Shown in pieces: positions 24,697 to 33,848 of a stretch of DNA of 64,000 bases. The first letter of the stretch is position 1; the number at the start of each line of letters is the position of its first letter. A program made the position numbers and the translations under genes. The notes under the pieces are model-generated. The model did not search any database. It was not told where the DNA came from and saw only the letters and a program-made list of their open reading frames with translations. The DNA is taken from assembly GCF_014201195.1 (NCBI RefSeq), contig NZ_JACHDS010000001.1, positions 930,001 to 994,000 of the forward strand. Reading direction: 5' to 3'. The DNA comes from Nocardiopsis mwathae. Its GTDB lineage: Bacteria > Actinomycetota > Actinomycetes > Streptosporangiales > Streptosporangiaceae.

Positions 24697-25290
24697 TCAG
24701 CCGGGGTCGAGGTCGTCGAGTTCGGTGAGCATCTGCTCGGCGATGTCGCGCTCGGCGGCGTACCGGCGCTCGGCCCAGCGGATGACCAGGTCGCCGTAGC
24801 GGTGCCGGGCGTAGGCGCGGTCGGTCTCGGTGTCGGTGCGCGTGCGGGCGGCCGAGGTGCGCAGCTCCTCGCAGCGGTCGCGGTGCTCCCGGACGATCTC
24901 GCGCAGCCGGGCGGGGTCGCCGTGCCCACCGAGCCACACCCGCAGCATGGCGCCGTTGCGGCAGGTGGCGGTCTCGACCCGGGAGGAGCGGATCCACCCC
25001 GACAGCGCCGCGCGCCCGGCGGGGGTGACCACGTATCTGCGCCGCGACCGGTGGTCGCCGACGTCGTTGTCGACCGGTCGGACGAGGCCGTGCGCTTCCA
25101 GGCGCTTGAGTTCGGTGTAGATCTGGCTCATCGCCGGGACGCTGTGGAAGTATCCGAGGATGTCTCCGGCCCACTGGCGCAGCTGGTAGCCGGACAGCCC
25201 GTGGCCGAAGGAGAGCAGCCCCAGAATGGCCCACGCGTTCACGGGAAGATCGGGATGGTCGAACCGGGATGAACCGGAATCGGTGCTCAT
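24697..25290 (-). CDS. PadR-family transcriptional regulator
   Basis: 197 residues from the ATG at 25290, with GGGAG 8 bases upstream; the frame continues further but without a better start. The N-terminal winged helix is typical of PadR (PVNAWAILGLLSFGHGLSGY, IYTELKRLEAHGLV, RRRYVVTPAGRAAL). The C-terminal half (about 105-195) is charged and helical, the PadR C-terminal dimerisation type. These repress small regulons, often efflux or stress genes. The neighbouring gene is the divergent 2-hydroxyacid dehydrogenase at 25469, a plausible but unproven target. Confidence 0.87.
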   Translation of the reverse strand: MSTDSGSSRFDHPDLPVNAWAILGLLSFGHGLSGYQLRQWAGDILGYFHSVPAMSQIYTELKRLEAHGLVRPVDNDVGDHRSRRRYVVTPAGRAALSGWIRSSRVETATCRNGAMLRVWLGGHGDPARLREIVREHRDRCEELRTSAARTRTDTETDRAYARHRYGDLVIRWAERRYAAERDIAEQMLTELDDLDPG

Positions 25291-25468
25291 GCCACCGCTC
25301 CCTGGGGGTCGGCATCGGTGGAAATGCCGCTCACTGTAATCCGCCCCGCCGAGCCCCCGACTTCCATTTCGGACGTCCGAATTTCGGGCGGGGGGTGCGG
25401 TGCGCGCGGTGGCGCGGGCATCTAGGGTGGTGCGCTGACCCACACCGCGACGGAGGGGAGCCTGGGCG

Positions 25469-26374
25469 ATGGGCGATCGGGTGCTGGTGCCCTGGGAGGA
25501 GAACCTGCGCAACCTGCCGGCCGGGCTCCGCGGCGGCGTGTACGACGGGGCCGGCGAGCCCATCGGCGACCTCGCCGACGTCGTCTTCTACGTGGTCCCC
25601 TACGGCCGTACCCAGCGCGTCGACCTGATCGAGCGGATGCCGCGGCTGCGCGTCGTCCAGCTGCTCACCGCCGGGTACGAGCACGCGCTGGAGGTGCTGC
25701 CCGCCGGGGTGACCCTGGCCAACGGCCGCGGCCTGCACGACGCCAGCACCGCCGAGCACGCCCTGGCGCTCATGCTGGCCGCCCAGCGCGAACTGCCCCG
25801 GTGGGCCGCGGACCAGAAAGAGCGCGCGTGGCGGCCGCACTACACGCGCTCCCTGGCCGGATCCCGGGTCCTCATCGTCGGCTACGGCAGCATCGGCGCG
25901 GCCATCGAGGAGCGGCTGGCTCCCCACGAGTGCGAGATCCTGCGCGTCGCCCGCAATCCGCGCCCCGACATGGACGTGCACGGCGTGGCCGACCTGCACC
26001 GGCTGCTGCCCCGGGCCGACATCGTCGTCCTGGCCGCCCCGCACACCCCCCAGACCGAGGGGCTCATCGGCGCACCCGAGTTGGCGCTGCTCACCGACGG
26101 CGCGCTCGTGGTCAACGTGGGCCGCGGCCCCCTGCTGGACACCACCGCGCTGCTCGCCGAGGAGGGCCGGATCCGCGCCGCCCTGGACGTCACCGACCCC
26201 GAGCCGCTGCCCGCCGACCACCCGTTGTGGGACGCGCCCGGCGTCGACATCACCCCGCACGTGGCCGGCGGGTCGGCGACGTTCTACCCGCGCGCCAGCC
26301 GCTTCGTCGACTCCCAGCTGCGCCGCTGGGCGGCGGGCGAACCGCTGGAGAACGTCGTTCCCCTACGGCGCTGA
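25469..26374 (+). CDS. D-isomer-specific 2-hydroxyacid dehydrogenase
   Basis: 301 residues. The Rossmann NAD(P) site is VLIVGYGSIGAAIEERL (about 131-147). Catalytic residues follow in order: Arg in NVGRGPLLDT, Glu in DVTDPEPLPADHPLW, and His in ITPHVAGGS. The N-terminal part has LLTAGYEHALEVLPAGVTLA and STAEHALALMLAAQREL. It would reduce a 2-keto acid or oxidise a D-2-hydroxy acid. The substrate cannot be assigned. It diverges from the PadR gene with about 180 bases between starts. Confidence 0.9.
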   Translation: MGDRVLVPWEENLRNLPAGLRGGVYDGAGEPIGDLADVVFYVVPYGRTQRVDLIERMPRLRVVQLLTAGYEHALEVLPAGVTLANGRGLHDASTAEHALALMLAAQRELPRWAADQKERAWRPHYTRSLAGSRVLIVGYGSIGAAIEERLAPHECEILRVARNPRPDMDVHGVADLHRLLPRADIVVLAAPHTPQTEGLIGAPELALLTDGALVVNVGRGPLLDTTALLAEEGRIRAALDVTDPEPLPADHPLWDAPGVDITPHVAGGSATFYPRASRFVDSQLRRWAAGEPLENVVPLRR

Positions 26375-26412
26375 GGCTGGGAAATGTCGCCGGGCGCGGC
26401 CAGACTGGGCCC

Positions 26413-28128
26413 ATGCGCATAGCTGTGGTGTCGGACGGACGCGGCGGAGGGAGGCTGCGCGCGCTCGGCTCGGCCACCGAGGCCGGGGGGAGCCTGTGGC
26501 GGGTCGGCGACCTGGCCGGGGCGATCGCCGACTACGAGGAGCACACCGGGGGGCGGGCGCGCTGGGTCTGGGCGTCGACCGAGGAGTTCTACCCCGCGCT
26601 CATGGGCCACTCGCTGCGGATCTCCCGCTGCCATGACGTCGCCCTGGTGGAGAGCCTGCTGCTGGCCTACCACGGCCGGTTCGGCGAGCCGAGATCGCTG
26701 GGAGCGGCGTGGGCGCGGCTGCACGGACGTGAGGCGCCCCCCGACCCGCAGCAGCGCGCCGGCGAGGGGGCCGAGCCGCCGCCCGCGCTGTTCGAGCCCG
26801 ACCTGAGCACCCTCCCGCCCGACGTGGACCGGCTCACCGCGCTCATCGAGGTCCACGCCGACCAGCAGCGCCGCATCGCCGAGCTTCCGCACCCGTCCCG
26901 ATTCGCGCTGCTGTGCGCGGTGGAGTCGGCCGGTGCGCTGGCGGCGGTGGAGATGGCGCACGCGGGCGTCCCCTGGCGGGCCGACGTGCACGACGCCGTT
27001 CTCTCCGAGCAGCTCGGGCCCCGGCCGTCCGGCGGCACCCGCCCCCGGGTGCTGGCCGACCTGGCCGAGCGGATCTCCGCGGAGTTCGGCCGCGAGGTCA
27101 ACCCCGACTCCCCAGCCCAGCTGCTCAAGGCGTTCGCCGGGATCGGGCACCCGGTGGAGTCCACCCGCTCGTGGGCGCTGGAGCGGGTGGACCACGCGGT
27201 CGTCCCGCTGCTGCTGCGCTACAAGGAGCTGTCCCGGCTGCACGCCGCCAACGGTTGGGCATGGCTGGACACGTGGGTGAGCCACGGCCGGTTCCGGCCC
27301 GACTACGTCGTGGGCGGGGTGGTCTCGGGGCGCTGGGCCACCCGCGGCGGCGGTGCGCTGCAGATCCCCAAGGTGGTGCGCCGGGCGGTGGTCGCCGATC
27401 CCGACTGGACCCTGGTGGCAGCCGACGCCGGGCAGCTGGAGCCGCGCATCCTCGCCGCCGTCTCCGGCGACACCGCGCTGGCCGCCGCGGCCGGGACCGA
27501 CGACATGTACGCGCCGCTGGCCGAGTCGTTCGGCGGCGACCGGCAGCGCGCCAAGATCGCGATGCTCTCGGCGATGTACGGGCAGACCGGCGGCGACGCC
27601 GCCCCGCTGCTGCGCACCATGCGCCGGGTCTACCCGCGCGCCATGGCCTACGTGGACGACGCGGCGCGGGCGGGGGAGGAGGGGCGGCTGGTGCGCTCCT
27701 GGCTCGGCCGCACCTGCCCGCCCCCCTCACGGATGTGGCGGCGCATCGTGTTCGGCGACGCCGCCCCGGCCGAGGGCGGAGCCGAGACCGCGCCCGCGGC
27801 CGACCCGCGCGACGGCGAGCGCCAGGCGCGCTCGCGCGGGCGGTTCACCCGCAACTTCGTGATCCAGGCGACCGCGGCCGAGTGGGCGCTGGTGTTCATG
27901 GCGGCGGTGCGCCGCCACCTCACCGGGCTCGACACCGCCCACGGCGTCCCGCAGCTGGTCTTCTTCCAGCACGACGAGCTGGTGCTGCACGTCCCGCGGG
28001 CGATCGCCGACAGCTCCGTCGAGTGCCTGCGCGCGGCGGCCGATGAGGCCCGCACGCTGCTGTTCGGCGCCACACCGGTGCGGTTCCCGCTGGACATCGC
28101 GGTGGTGGAGTGCTACGCGGACGCCTGA
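26413..28128 (+). CDS. Short DNA polymerase I-like protein (actinobacterial exonuclease/polymerase family)
   Basis: 571 residues from the ATG at 26413. The N-terminal part (about 1-170) matches the actinobacterial 'bifunctional 3'-5' exonuclease/DNA polymerase' group, but I see no clear DEDD exonuclease residues, so it may be a structural remnant. The family A polymerase domain has motif A (VAADAGQLEPRILAAVSG), motif B (RQRAKIAMLSAMYGQTGG) and motif C (FFQHDELVLHVP). It lacks the 5' nuclease domain and is shorter than PolA (about 900). It may act in repair alongside the main PolA. A run of Glu/Ala/Asp residues interrupts the fingers region (about 445-475). Confidence 0.88.
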   Translation: MRIAVVSDGRGGGRLRALGSATEAGGSLWRVGDLAGAIADYEEHTGGRARWVWASTEEFYPALMGHSLRISRCHDVALVESLLLAYHGRFGEPRSLGAAWARLHGREAPPDPQQRAGEGAEPPPALFEPDLSTLPPDVDRLTALIEVHADQQRRIAELPHPSRFALLCAVESAGALAAVEMAHAGVPWRADVHDAVLSEQLGPRPSGGTRPRVLADLAERISAEFGREVNPDSPAQLLKAFAGIGHPVESTRSWALERVDHAVVPLLLRYKELSRLHAANGWAWLDTWVSHGRFRPDYVVGGVVSGRWATRGGGALQIPKVVRRAVVADPDWTLVAADAGQLEPRILAAVSGDTALAAAAGTDDMYAPLAESFGGDRQRAKIAMLSAMYGQTGGDAAPLLRTMRRVYPRAMAYVDDAARAGEEGRLVRSWLGRTCPPPSRMWRRIVFGDAAPAEGGAETAPAADPRDGERQARSRGRFTRNFVIQATAAEWALVFMAAVRRHLTGLDTAHGVPQLVFFQHDELVLHVPRAIADSSVECLRAAADEARTLLFGATPVRFPLDIAVVECYADA

Positions 28129-28341
28129 GCAGCCCATTGCCCGGACATGGGCATAGGGTCGCGCGCGGCGGGGAATGGTCGGAGTCGGCGCGCGCGAAAC
28201 AGGTCCATCCGCTCGTTCACCCGCAGGGCCCCAGGTCAGCAGGGCTCTGGTAAAGGGCATCTGTCACCACTCATCCTTTTACGGCATACTCTTCTACCGC
28301 TGCATACGGCATCACCCAAGGGCGCGGGAAAGAGGTTGACG

Positions 28342-29523
28342 GTGGGTCATCGGCTGAGATCGTGTGTGGGGACCACGGCCGCGTTCGCGGTCGCTTTCAC
28401 CGCTTTCGGCGCCCCTGCCTGGGCCGCCCCCGAACCGCACGTGGACGAGCGCCCCCCGCTGGGCGCGCAGGGCACCGCGGTGCCCGGAGGCGGGGCCGAG
28501 CGCTCGGCCCACCCCACGCCGCCGGTCGCCGACGCCGCGGGTCTCGACGGGGACGTCGAGGTGGCGCCGTTCGACGAGGCGCGTCCGCGCACCTACTTCG
28601 CGGTGTCCCCCACGGCGCTGCCGGAGAAGACGGTCGCGAAGGTCGCGGAACTCGACGGTGTGGACAGCGTCGAGGTGGTCGACGCCGCCCGGGTGAACAT
28701 CGACGGCGAGAGCACCTCGGTCCTCGGCGTGGACCCCTCGGAGTTCCGCAACTATGCGCCCGAGCCCTCCGCGGAGGCGGATGAGATCTGGCAGGGCGTC
28801 GCCGAAGGCCGCATCGCACTGTCCGACGACGCCGGCAAGCAGCGCAAGCTGGACGTGGGCAGCGAGGTCGATATCGCCGGGGCCAAGGGCGAGGTCACCC
28901 GCGAGGTGTGGACGCACGCCACCTCCGGTGTGGCCGGGATCGACGCCATCGTGTCCCGGGAGACCGCAGCCGGGCTGGGCTTCCCCGAGGGCAACGCGCT
29001 GGTGGTCTCCGCGCCCGACGCCGACCTGTGGGAGCTCAAGGACGACCTGGAGGAGGTGCTGGGCGAGGACGCCTCGCTGCAGCTGCTCGCCGAGGACCCG
29101 CAGCCGCGCCCGGCCGACTCCGCAGGGCGGCCGGTCGGTGCTTCCACGATGGAGAAGATCATCGCGGATGCCGAGTCCATGGTCGGTGTGCCCTACGTCT
29201 GGGGCGGCGACTCGCTCGCGGACGGCGGTTTCGACTGCTCGGGCCTGCTGCAGTGGGCGTTCGCGCGCAACGGGGTCTCGATCCCGCGCGTCACCCACGA
29301 CCAGTGGTACGCCGGGCAGCACGTGGCGTTCGAGGACATGGAGCGGGGCGACCTGATCTTCTGGCGCAACGACCCGACGGCCCCCGACTACATCTCGCAC
29401 GTGGCGATCTACCTGGGTGAGGGCAAGATGCTGGAGGCCCCGCGTACCGGGCTCAACGTGCGGGTCACCGACGTGCGGACGAAGAACCTGGCCGGTGTGG
29501 TGCGGGTGAGCGTCGAGGACTGA
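28342..29523 (+). CDS. Secreted NlpC/P60 cell-wall peptidase
   Basis: 393 residues from the GTG at 28342, with AAGAGG 6 bases upstream; a TTG two codons earlier is also possible. A signal peptide (about 1-31, ending AWAAP) leads to a middle region (about 60-255) of unknown fold with ESTSVLGVDPSEFRNYAP. The C-terminal NlpC/P60 domain (about 270-390) has GVPYVWGGDSLADGGFDCSG, with the nucleophilic Cys, DLIFWRN, and HVAIYLGEGKMLEAP with the His. It should cleave D-Glu-diamino acid bonds in peptidoglycan outside the cell. A strong terminator follows 18 bases after the stop. Confidence 0.9.
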   Translation: MGHRLRSCVGTTAAFAVAFTAFGAPAWAAPEPHVDERPPLGAQGTAVPGGGAERSAHPTPPVADAAGLDGDVEVAPFDEARPRTYFAVSPTALPEKTVAKVAELDGVDSVEVVDAARVNIDGESTSVLGVDPSEFRNYAPEPSAEADEIWQGVAEGRIALSDDAGKQRKLDVGSEVDIAGAKGEVTREVWTHATSGVAGIDAIVSRETAAGLGFPEGNALVVSAPDADLWELKDDLEEVLGEDASLQLLAEDPQPRPADSAGRPVGASTMEKIIADAESMVGVPYVWGGDSLADGGFDCSGLLQWAFARNGVSIPRVTHDQWYAGQHVAFEDMERGDLIFWRNDPTAPDYISHVAIYLGEGKMLEAPRTGLNVRVTDVRTKNLAGVVRVSVED

Positions 29524-29540
29524 CCGCGGTCGCACAGGGT

Positions 29541-29573
29541 GAAGGGGCGGTGCCGCGCCGGCACCGCCCCTTC
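29541..29573 (+). terminator. Intrinsic terminator after NlpC/P60 gene
   Basis: AAGGGGCGGTGCC pairs perfectly with GGCACCGCCCCTT around gcgcc, 13 bp in all. It lies 18 bases beyond the stop codon. The T-run is short. Confidence 0.85.
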
Positions 29574-29820
29574 GCTCCTAGCCGATGAGGCCGTCCGGGA
29601 GGGGGAGGTCGGCCTCGGCGAGGAGGGGGAGGCAGGGCGGTCACTGAGGGAGGGGGAGCCAGCGAAACGGCCCTGCATGAAGGTATTCGGATATCGGACG
29701 ATCCGCTCACAATGAGAACGGTATCGGCCTACCGGACTAGGAAAGCAGCGACCGACCGATTTGGCAAGAGCGGAACGCACCTTCGCCGTAACTCCGAAAA
29801 GGACCGCGAAAGTTTCCGAT
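29574..29820. other. Intergenic region with G-rich tract and a less GC-rich stretch
   Basis: About 250 bases between two convergent genes. Bases 29590-29660 carry repeated GAGGGGGAGG-like runs. From about 29670 to 29820 the sequence is noticeably less GC-rich than its surroundings, with short palindromic words such as CGGATATCGG. I see no gene. Confidence 0.4.
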
Positions 29821-30543
29821 CTACGGTAAATCGGCCATGATCTCCTTGGCCGCTGCACGAACCCGTTCTCCCAGTTGGCGGCGGTCCCGCTCATCCGGGC
29901 AGGCCGATTCGAGGAAGATCACCGCGACCGAGGCGACCGCGGTGGCCGAGGAGACCGGCGCCGCCACCGCCGACATGCCGGGCAGGACCTCGCTGCGGGA
30001 GTAGGCCCAGCCGCGCTCGCGCACCTCCTCCACCTCGGCGCGCTCGCCCTCGCGCGGCGGCAGTGCCGCCAGCACCGCCAGCCCGGGGGCGCCGCGGTCC
30101 AGCGGGTGGCGCACACCGGGGGCATAGGCGATGTGCGCGACCGACTGCCGCGGTTCCACCGTGGCCAGCATGATGGCCTCGTCCCCGCTCGGCACCACCA
30201 GGAACGCCGTCATCCCGGTGGAGTCGGCCAGCGTCGACAGCACGGGAAGGGCGGCCGATTGCAGGCCGCGCGACACCCCGCGGGCAAGGGCCGGCAGCCC
30301 GAGACCGAGCTCGTAGGCGCCCTCGCGGGTGCGGCTGACCAACCGGTGGTCCTCCAGCGTGCGCAGGATGCGGTAGATGATGGAGCGGTGCACCTCCAGG
30401 GCGCGGGCCAGCTCGGCGATGCTCATCGGGCCGGGGGCCTCGCGCAGTACCTCCAGTGCGCGGATGCCGCGGTCGAGCGTCTGGGAGCGTGTTCCCGGGG
30501 AATCCGCCCGCCTGCCGCCGCCCGCCGGGCCGCTCTCCGTCAT
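29821..30543 (-). CDS. IclR-family transcriptional regulator
   Basis: 240 residues from the ATG at 30543, with AAGGGAG 7 bases upstream. The N-terminal winged helix-turn-helix (about 20-80) contains SQTLDRGIRALEVLREAPGP, IAELARALEVHRSIIYRILR and GAYELGLGLPALARG. The C-terminal effector domain (about 95-240) has MLATVEPRQSVAHIAYAPG and HPLDRGAPGLAVLAALPP. IclR proteins often control aromatic-acid catabolism. An IclR/PcaR-type operator at 32767-32783 in front of the homogentisate operon makes that operon the likely target. It follows the ggt-like gene by 137 bases on the same strand. Confidence 0.9.
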   Translation of the reverse strand: MTESGPAGGGRRADSPGTRSQTLDRGIRALEVLREAPGPMSIAELARALEVHRSIIYRILRTLEDHRLVSRTREGAYELGLGLPALARGVSRGLQSAALPVLSTLADSTGMTAFLVVPSGDEAIMLATVEPRQSVAHIAYAPGVRHPLDRGAPGLAVLAALPPREGERAEVEEVRERGWAYSRSEVLPGMSAVAAPVSSATAVASVAVIFLESACPDERDRRQLGERVRAAAKEIMADLP

Positions 30544-30680
30544 CCATGCTCCCTTGTCGCCGCTGCCGTCGGTCGCGTCACGCGTGGGCGGGCGCCGCGC
30601 CCGCGGGCGCGGAGTGTCCGCCTGCTGTGAAGATGTGCCCCATGGTGGCATAACGCACCCGCGGACAGCGGGTGCGCGCC

Positions 30681-32549
30681 TCAGCGGCCCGCCGCATAGC
30701 ACTGCGCGCCGCGCGGGTCGGCCGCGGCGCGCAGAACCCCGGTGGCGGGGTCGCGGGCGACGGCGGCCAGGCGGCCCAGGGACCACGGCGCCGACACCAC
30801 GACGCGGTGGCCGCGGGCGCGCAGCGCGTCGATGACCCGCCGCCCCGCCCTCGACTCCACGACCAGCTCCCCGGGCGCCATCTCACGCGGGTGGAAGGAG
30901 GAGGGGAAGGAGTTGGTGTGGAACATCGGCGCGTCGATCGCACCCTGCAGGTCCGATCCGCCGTGGACCAGGCGCAGGAAGTAGGTGAACGACCACTGGT
31001 CCTGCTGATCGCCGCCGGGGGTGCCGAACGCCAGCACCGCTTCGCCACCGCGGGTGACCAGAGTGGGTGACAGGGTGGTGCGGGGGCGTTTGCGGGGTGC
31101 GACCACCCCGGGGGAGCGGGGGTCCAGCCAGAACATCTGGCCGCGGGTGCCCAGCGGGAAGCCGAGGCCCGCGACGGCCGGGGAGCCTGCGAGCCAGCCG
31201 CCGCTGGGGGTCGCCGAGACCATGGTGCCCCGCCGGTCCACGACGTCGAGGTGGCAGGTGTCGCCGCGCTGCTCGGCCGGGACACCGGGGGTGTCCCCGG
31301 GGAGCCGCTCCAGCTCGTGGGCGGCTCCGGCCGCGGCGGCGCCGTCGGCGGGGCGGGCCACCGGCTCGCCGGTGCGCGCCACGGTCGGCTCCCCGCCGGG
31401 GGCCGCTGCGGCGGCGGTCCGGGTGAGGCACGGATCGGGGACGAAGGGGGTGCGCCCGCCGGGGGAGCCCGGCCGCAGCGCGGCCGAGGCGGCGTCGTCG
31501 ACCAGCGCGGCCCGGTGCTCGGCGTAGCCCCGGCAGAGCAGGTCGGCCAGGGGGACGTCGGTGTGGGCGGGGTCGCCGTACCAGGCCTCGCGGTCGGCGA
31601 AGGCGAGCTTGGCCGACTCGGTGACGGCGTGGGCGAAGTCGGCACCGAGCACGTCGAGCTCCCCGGTGCCCAGGGCCTCGGCCAGCCGGAGCTGCTGCAG
31701 GAACGCGGGTCCCTGCCCCCACGGCCCGGTCTTGTGCACGGTGTAGCCCGCGTATTCGGCGCTGACCGGCTCCTCGTAGGAGGCCCGCCACGCGGCGAGG
31801 TCGCCGGGGCCGAGCAGGGCGCGGTGCGGGGTGCCGGTGTGATCGGGGACCGGGGCGGCCAGGAAGGCACCGATCTCCTCGGCGACGAAGCCCTCCCGCC
31901 AGATCCGGCGGGCGGCGTCGATGCGGCCCTCGCGGGTGCGCGCGGCGCGCTCGCACTCCTCGACGACGCGCTGGTAGGTGGCGGCGAGCAGGGGATTGGC
32001 GAGGAAGGCACCGGCGCGCGGGGCCCGCCCGTCGCGCAGGTAGAGCGCGGCCGAGGTGGGCCACCAGCGGGCGAACACCTCGCGCATCCCGGTGATCTTG
32101 GCGGCGATCGCGGGCAGCACCGGGTAGCCGCGGCGGGCGTAGGCGATGGCGTGGTCGAGGACGTCGCGGGGGCCCAGCGTGCCGTGGTCGCGCAGCAGCA
32201 GCATCCAGGCGTCGAACGCACCGGGCACGCAGGCCGGGAGGACCCCGGTGCCGGGGATGCGGTCGAAGCCGTCGAACGCGGTCGGCACGGCGGCGGCCGG
32301 GGCCGGGCCCTGTCCGCACAGCACGGTGGGGGTGCCCCCGGCCGGCTGGAACAGGATGGGCACCTCGCCGCCGGGGCCGTTGAGGTGCGGCTCGACGACC
32401 TGGAGGGTGAAGCCCGCGGCCACGGCGGCGTCGACGGCGCTGCCGCCGCGCTCCAGCACCGACATCCCGGTCGCGCTGGCCAGCCAGTGGGTGGAGGACA
32501 CCATGCCGAAGTCGCCGCGGAGCTCCGGCCGGGTGGTGGGGTCGGGCAT
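30681..32549 (-). CDS. Gamma-glutamyltransferase-family protein
   Basis: 622 residues. GMVSSTHWLASATGMSVLER and GGSAVDAAVAAGFTLQVVEP open the family domain. The autoprocessing/nucleophile site is the Thr in GDTCHLDVVD, followed by TMVSATPSGGW, and the small-subunit signature TTLSPTLVTRGGEAVLAFGT and GGDQQDQWSF. No signal peptide is seen, unlike classic secreted GGT, so it may act inside the cell on gamma-glutamyl or acyl-amide substrates. It diverges from the homogentisate operon with 250 bases between starts and may be part of its regulon. Confidence 0.88.
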   Translation of the reverse strand: MPDPTTRPELRGDFGMVSSTHWLASATGMSVLERGGSAVDAAVAAGFTLQVVEPHLNGPGGEVPILFQPAGGTPTVLCGQGPAPAAAVPTAFDGFDRIPGTGVLPACVPGAFDAWMLLLRDHGTLGPRDVLDHAIAYARRGYPVLPAIAAKITGMREVFARWWPTSAALYLRDGRAPRAGAFLANPLLAATYQRVVEECERAARTREGRIDAARRIWREGFVAEEIGAFLAAPVPDHTGTPHRALLGPGDLAAWRASYEEPVSAEYAGYTVHKTGPWGQGPAFLQQLRLAEALGTGELDVLGADFAHAVTESAKLAFADREAWYGDPAHTDVPLADLLCRGYAEHRAALVDDAASAALRPGSPGGRTPFVPDPCLTRTAAAAAPGGEPTVARTGEPVARPADGAAAAGAAHELERLPGDTPGVPAEQRGDTCHLDVVDRRGTMVSATPSGGWLAGSPAVAGLGFPLGTRGQMFWLDPRSPGVVAPRKRPRTTLSPTLVTRGGEAVLAFGTPGGDQQDQWSFTYFLRLVHGGSDLQGAIDAPMFHTNSFPSSFHPREMAPGELVVESRAGRRVIDALRARGHRVVVSAPWSLGRLAAVARDPATGVLRAAADPRGAQCYAAGR

Positions 32550-32766
32550 GCGATGGCCTTTCCGTGGGGGACGCCGGAGGCGCCGGAGAGGTCCGGAAAG
32601 GCTATATGTCCATACCTGTCGGAGAAAGGGGGGATCTCGGCCAGTGGAAACGCGAAGGATCTACCTCGGGCTTCGTCTTCGTGGGGGTCGGCGGGTAGGA
32701 AAACCTGCGTCGGCCCCTTGTCGGTGGCGCGGGTCACACCTACGATGACTCTAAATAGGAACACAC

Positions 32767-32783
32767 TGTTCGATAATCGATCA
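32767..32783 (+). promoter_or_regulatory. IclR/PcaR-type operator before the homogentisate operon
   Basis: TGTTCGAT-A-ATCGATCA is a 17-base near-perfect palindrome (7 of 8 arm positions). Its core GTTCGATAATCG is identical to the first 12 bases of the PcaR/PobR-type site GTTCGATAATCGCAC known for IclR regulators. It ends 2 bases before the AAGGAG ribosome-binding site of the first operon gene. At that position a bound regulator would block RNA polymerase. Confidence 0.75.
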
Positions 32784-32799
32784 CAAGGAGTGCGGCCGC

Positions 32800-33759
32800 A
32801 TGGCTAAGCCGTTCGCGAGCTCCGCGGACCTGGAGGAGAAGCAGCAGACCCTGGAGGTCCTGGCCGACGGGGTGTACGCGCTCACCGCGGAGGGGGACCC
32901 CAACGTCGGCGCCATCGAAGGCGAGGACTTCCTCGTCTGCTTCGAGGCGCTGGCCACCCCCGTCGCCGCCCGCGCCTGGCTGGAGAAGCTCCGCGAGCAC
33001 ACCGACAAGCCCATCCGGTACCTGGTGCTGTCGCACTACCACGCCGTCCGGGTGCTGGGCGCCAGCGCCTTCGACGCCGACGTCATCATCGCCCACGAGA
33101 ACACCCGCGCGCTCATCGCCGAGCGCGGCGAGCAGGACTGGGCCAGCGAGTACGGCCGGATGCCCCGCCTGTTCGCCGAACCCGACTCCATCCCCGGCCT
33201 GACCTGGCCCAGTGCGACCTTCACCGACCGCTTCACCATCGACCTCGGCGGCGACCGCGGCGACCTGGTGCTGCAGTACTGCGGGCGCGGGCACACCGAG
33301 GGCGACATCGTGGCCTGGCTGCCGCGGCACAGGATCCTGTTCACCGGCGACCTCGTCGAGGCCCAGGCCGCCCTCTACACCGGCGACGCCTTCCACCACG
33401 ACTGGGCGACCGGCACGCTCGACCGCGTCGCCGCCTTCGGAGCCGAAGCCCTGGTCGGCGGGCGCGGGGCGGTGGCCCGGGGCGCCGCGGCGTGCACCGC
33501 CGCCATCGACCAGACCCGCGGCTTCCTCGACACCATGCGCGAGGAGGTCGGCGCCGTCCACCGGCGCGGCGGCACCCTCAAGGAGGCCTTCGAGGCCGCC
33601 CACACCGCGCTCGCCCCCAAGTTCGGCAAGTGGCCGATCTTCGAGCATTGCCTCCCCTTCGACGTCGCGCGACTGTGGGAGGAGTACGACGGCGTGGAGC
33701 GGCCCACCGTCTGGACCGCCGAGCGCGACCGGGAGGTATGGGCGCGGCTGCAGGACTGA
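32800..33759 (+). CDS. MBL-fold hydrolase with altered metal motif, first gene of the homogentisate operon
   Basis: 319 residues. Metallo-beta-lactamase features include LSHYHAVRVLGAS (78-89), GRGHTEGDIVAW (H165) and ILFTGDLVEAQA (D184). The canonical HxHxDH is H79-Y-H81-A-V83-R84 here: the Asp and last His are gone, so the second metal site is probably lost. The role could be a thioester or lactone hydrolase in aromatic degradation. AAGGAG lies 9 bases before the ATG, directly after the IclR-type operator. The first downstream gene starts 210 bases after the stop, with a hairpin between. Confidence 0.85.
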   Translation: MAKPFASSADLEEKQQTLEVLADGVYALTAEGDPNVGAIEGEDFLVCFEALATPVAARAWLEKLREHTDKPIRYLVLSHYHAVRVLGASAFDADVIIAHENTRALIAERGEQDWASEYGRMPRLFAEPDSIPGLTWPSATFTDRFTIDLGGDRGDLVLQYCGRGHTEGDIVAWLPRHRILFTGDLVEAQAALYTGDAFHHDWATGTLDRVAAFGAEALVGGRGAVARGAAACTAAIDQTRGFLDTMREEVGAVHRRGGTLKEAFEAAHTALAPKFGKWPIFEHCLPFDVARLWEEYDGVERPTVWTAERDREVWARLQD

Positions 33760-33816
33760 CCGGCGGGGAAGGAAACCATAGCGACAGGTACTTCGCACGC
33801 CCGTGGGAATCACGGG

Positions 33817-33848
33817 CCCCGCGGCCGGTCGGCGGACCGGCCGCGGGG
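33817..33848 (+). terminator. Strong hairpin between first and second genes of the homogentisate operon
   Basis: CCCCGCGGCCGGTC pairs perfectly with GACCGGCCGCGGGG around GGCG (14 bp, all but two pairs G-C). It lies 58 bases after the MBL-gene stop. No T-run follows, so it may be an attenuator, a pause, or an mRNA-end stabiliser rather than a full terminator. Confidence 0.6.

Noticed and set aside
28129-28341. Possible c-di-AMP (ydaO-type) riboswitch upstream of the NlpC/P60 gene, as known for some actinobacterial wall hydrolases
   Set aside because: I could not find the conserved ydaO sequence boxes in this 210-base stretch.
29409-29894. A 161-codon leftward frame covering the gap after the NlpC/P60 gene
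   Set aside because: It runs through a strong terminator and overlaps two well-supported genes; no recognisable features.
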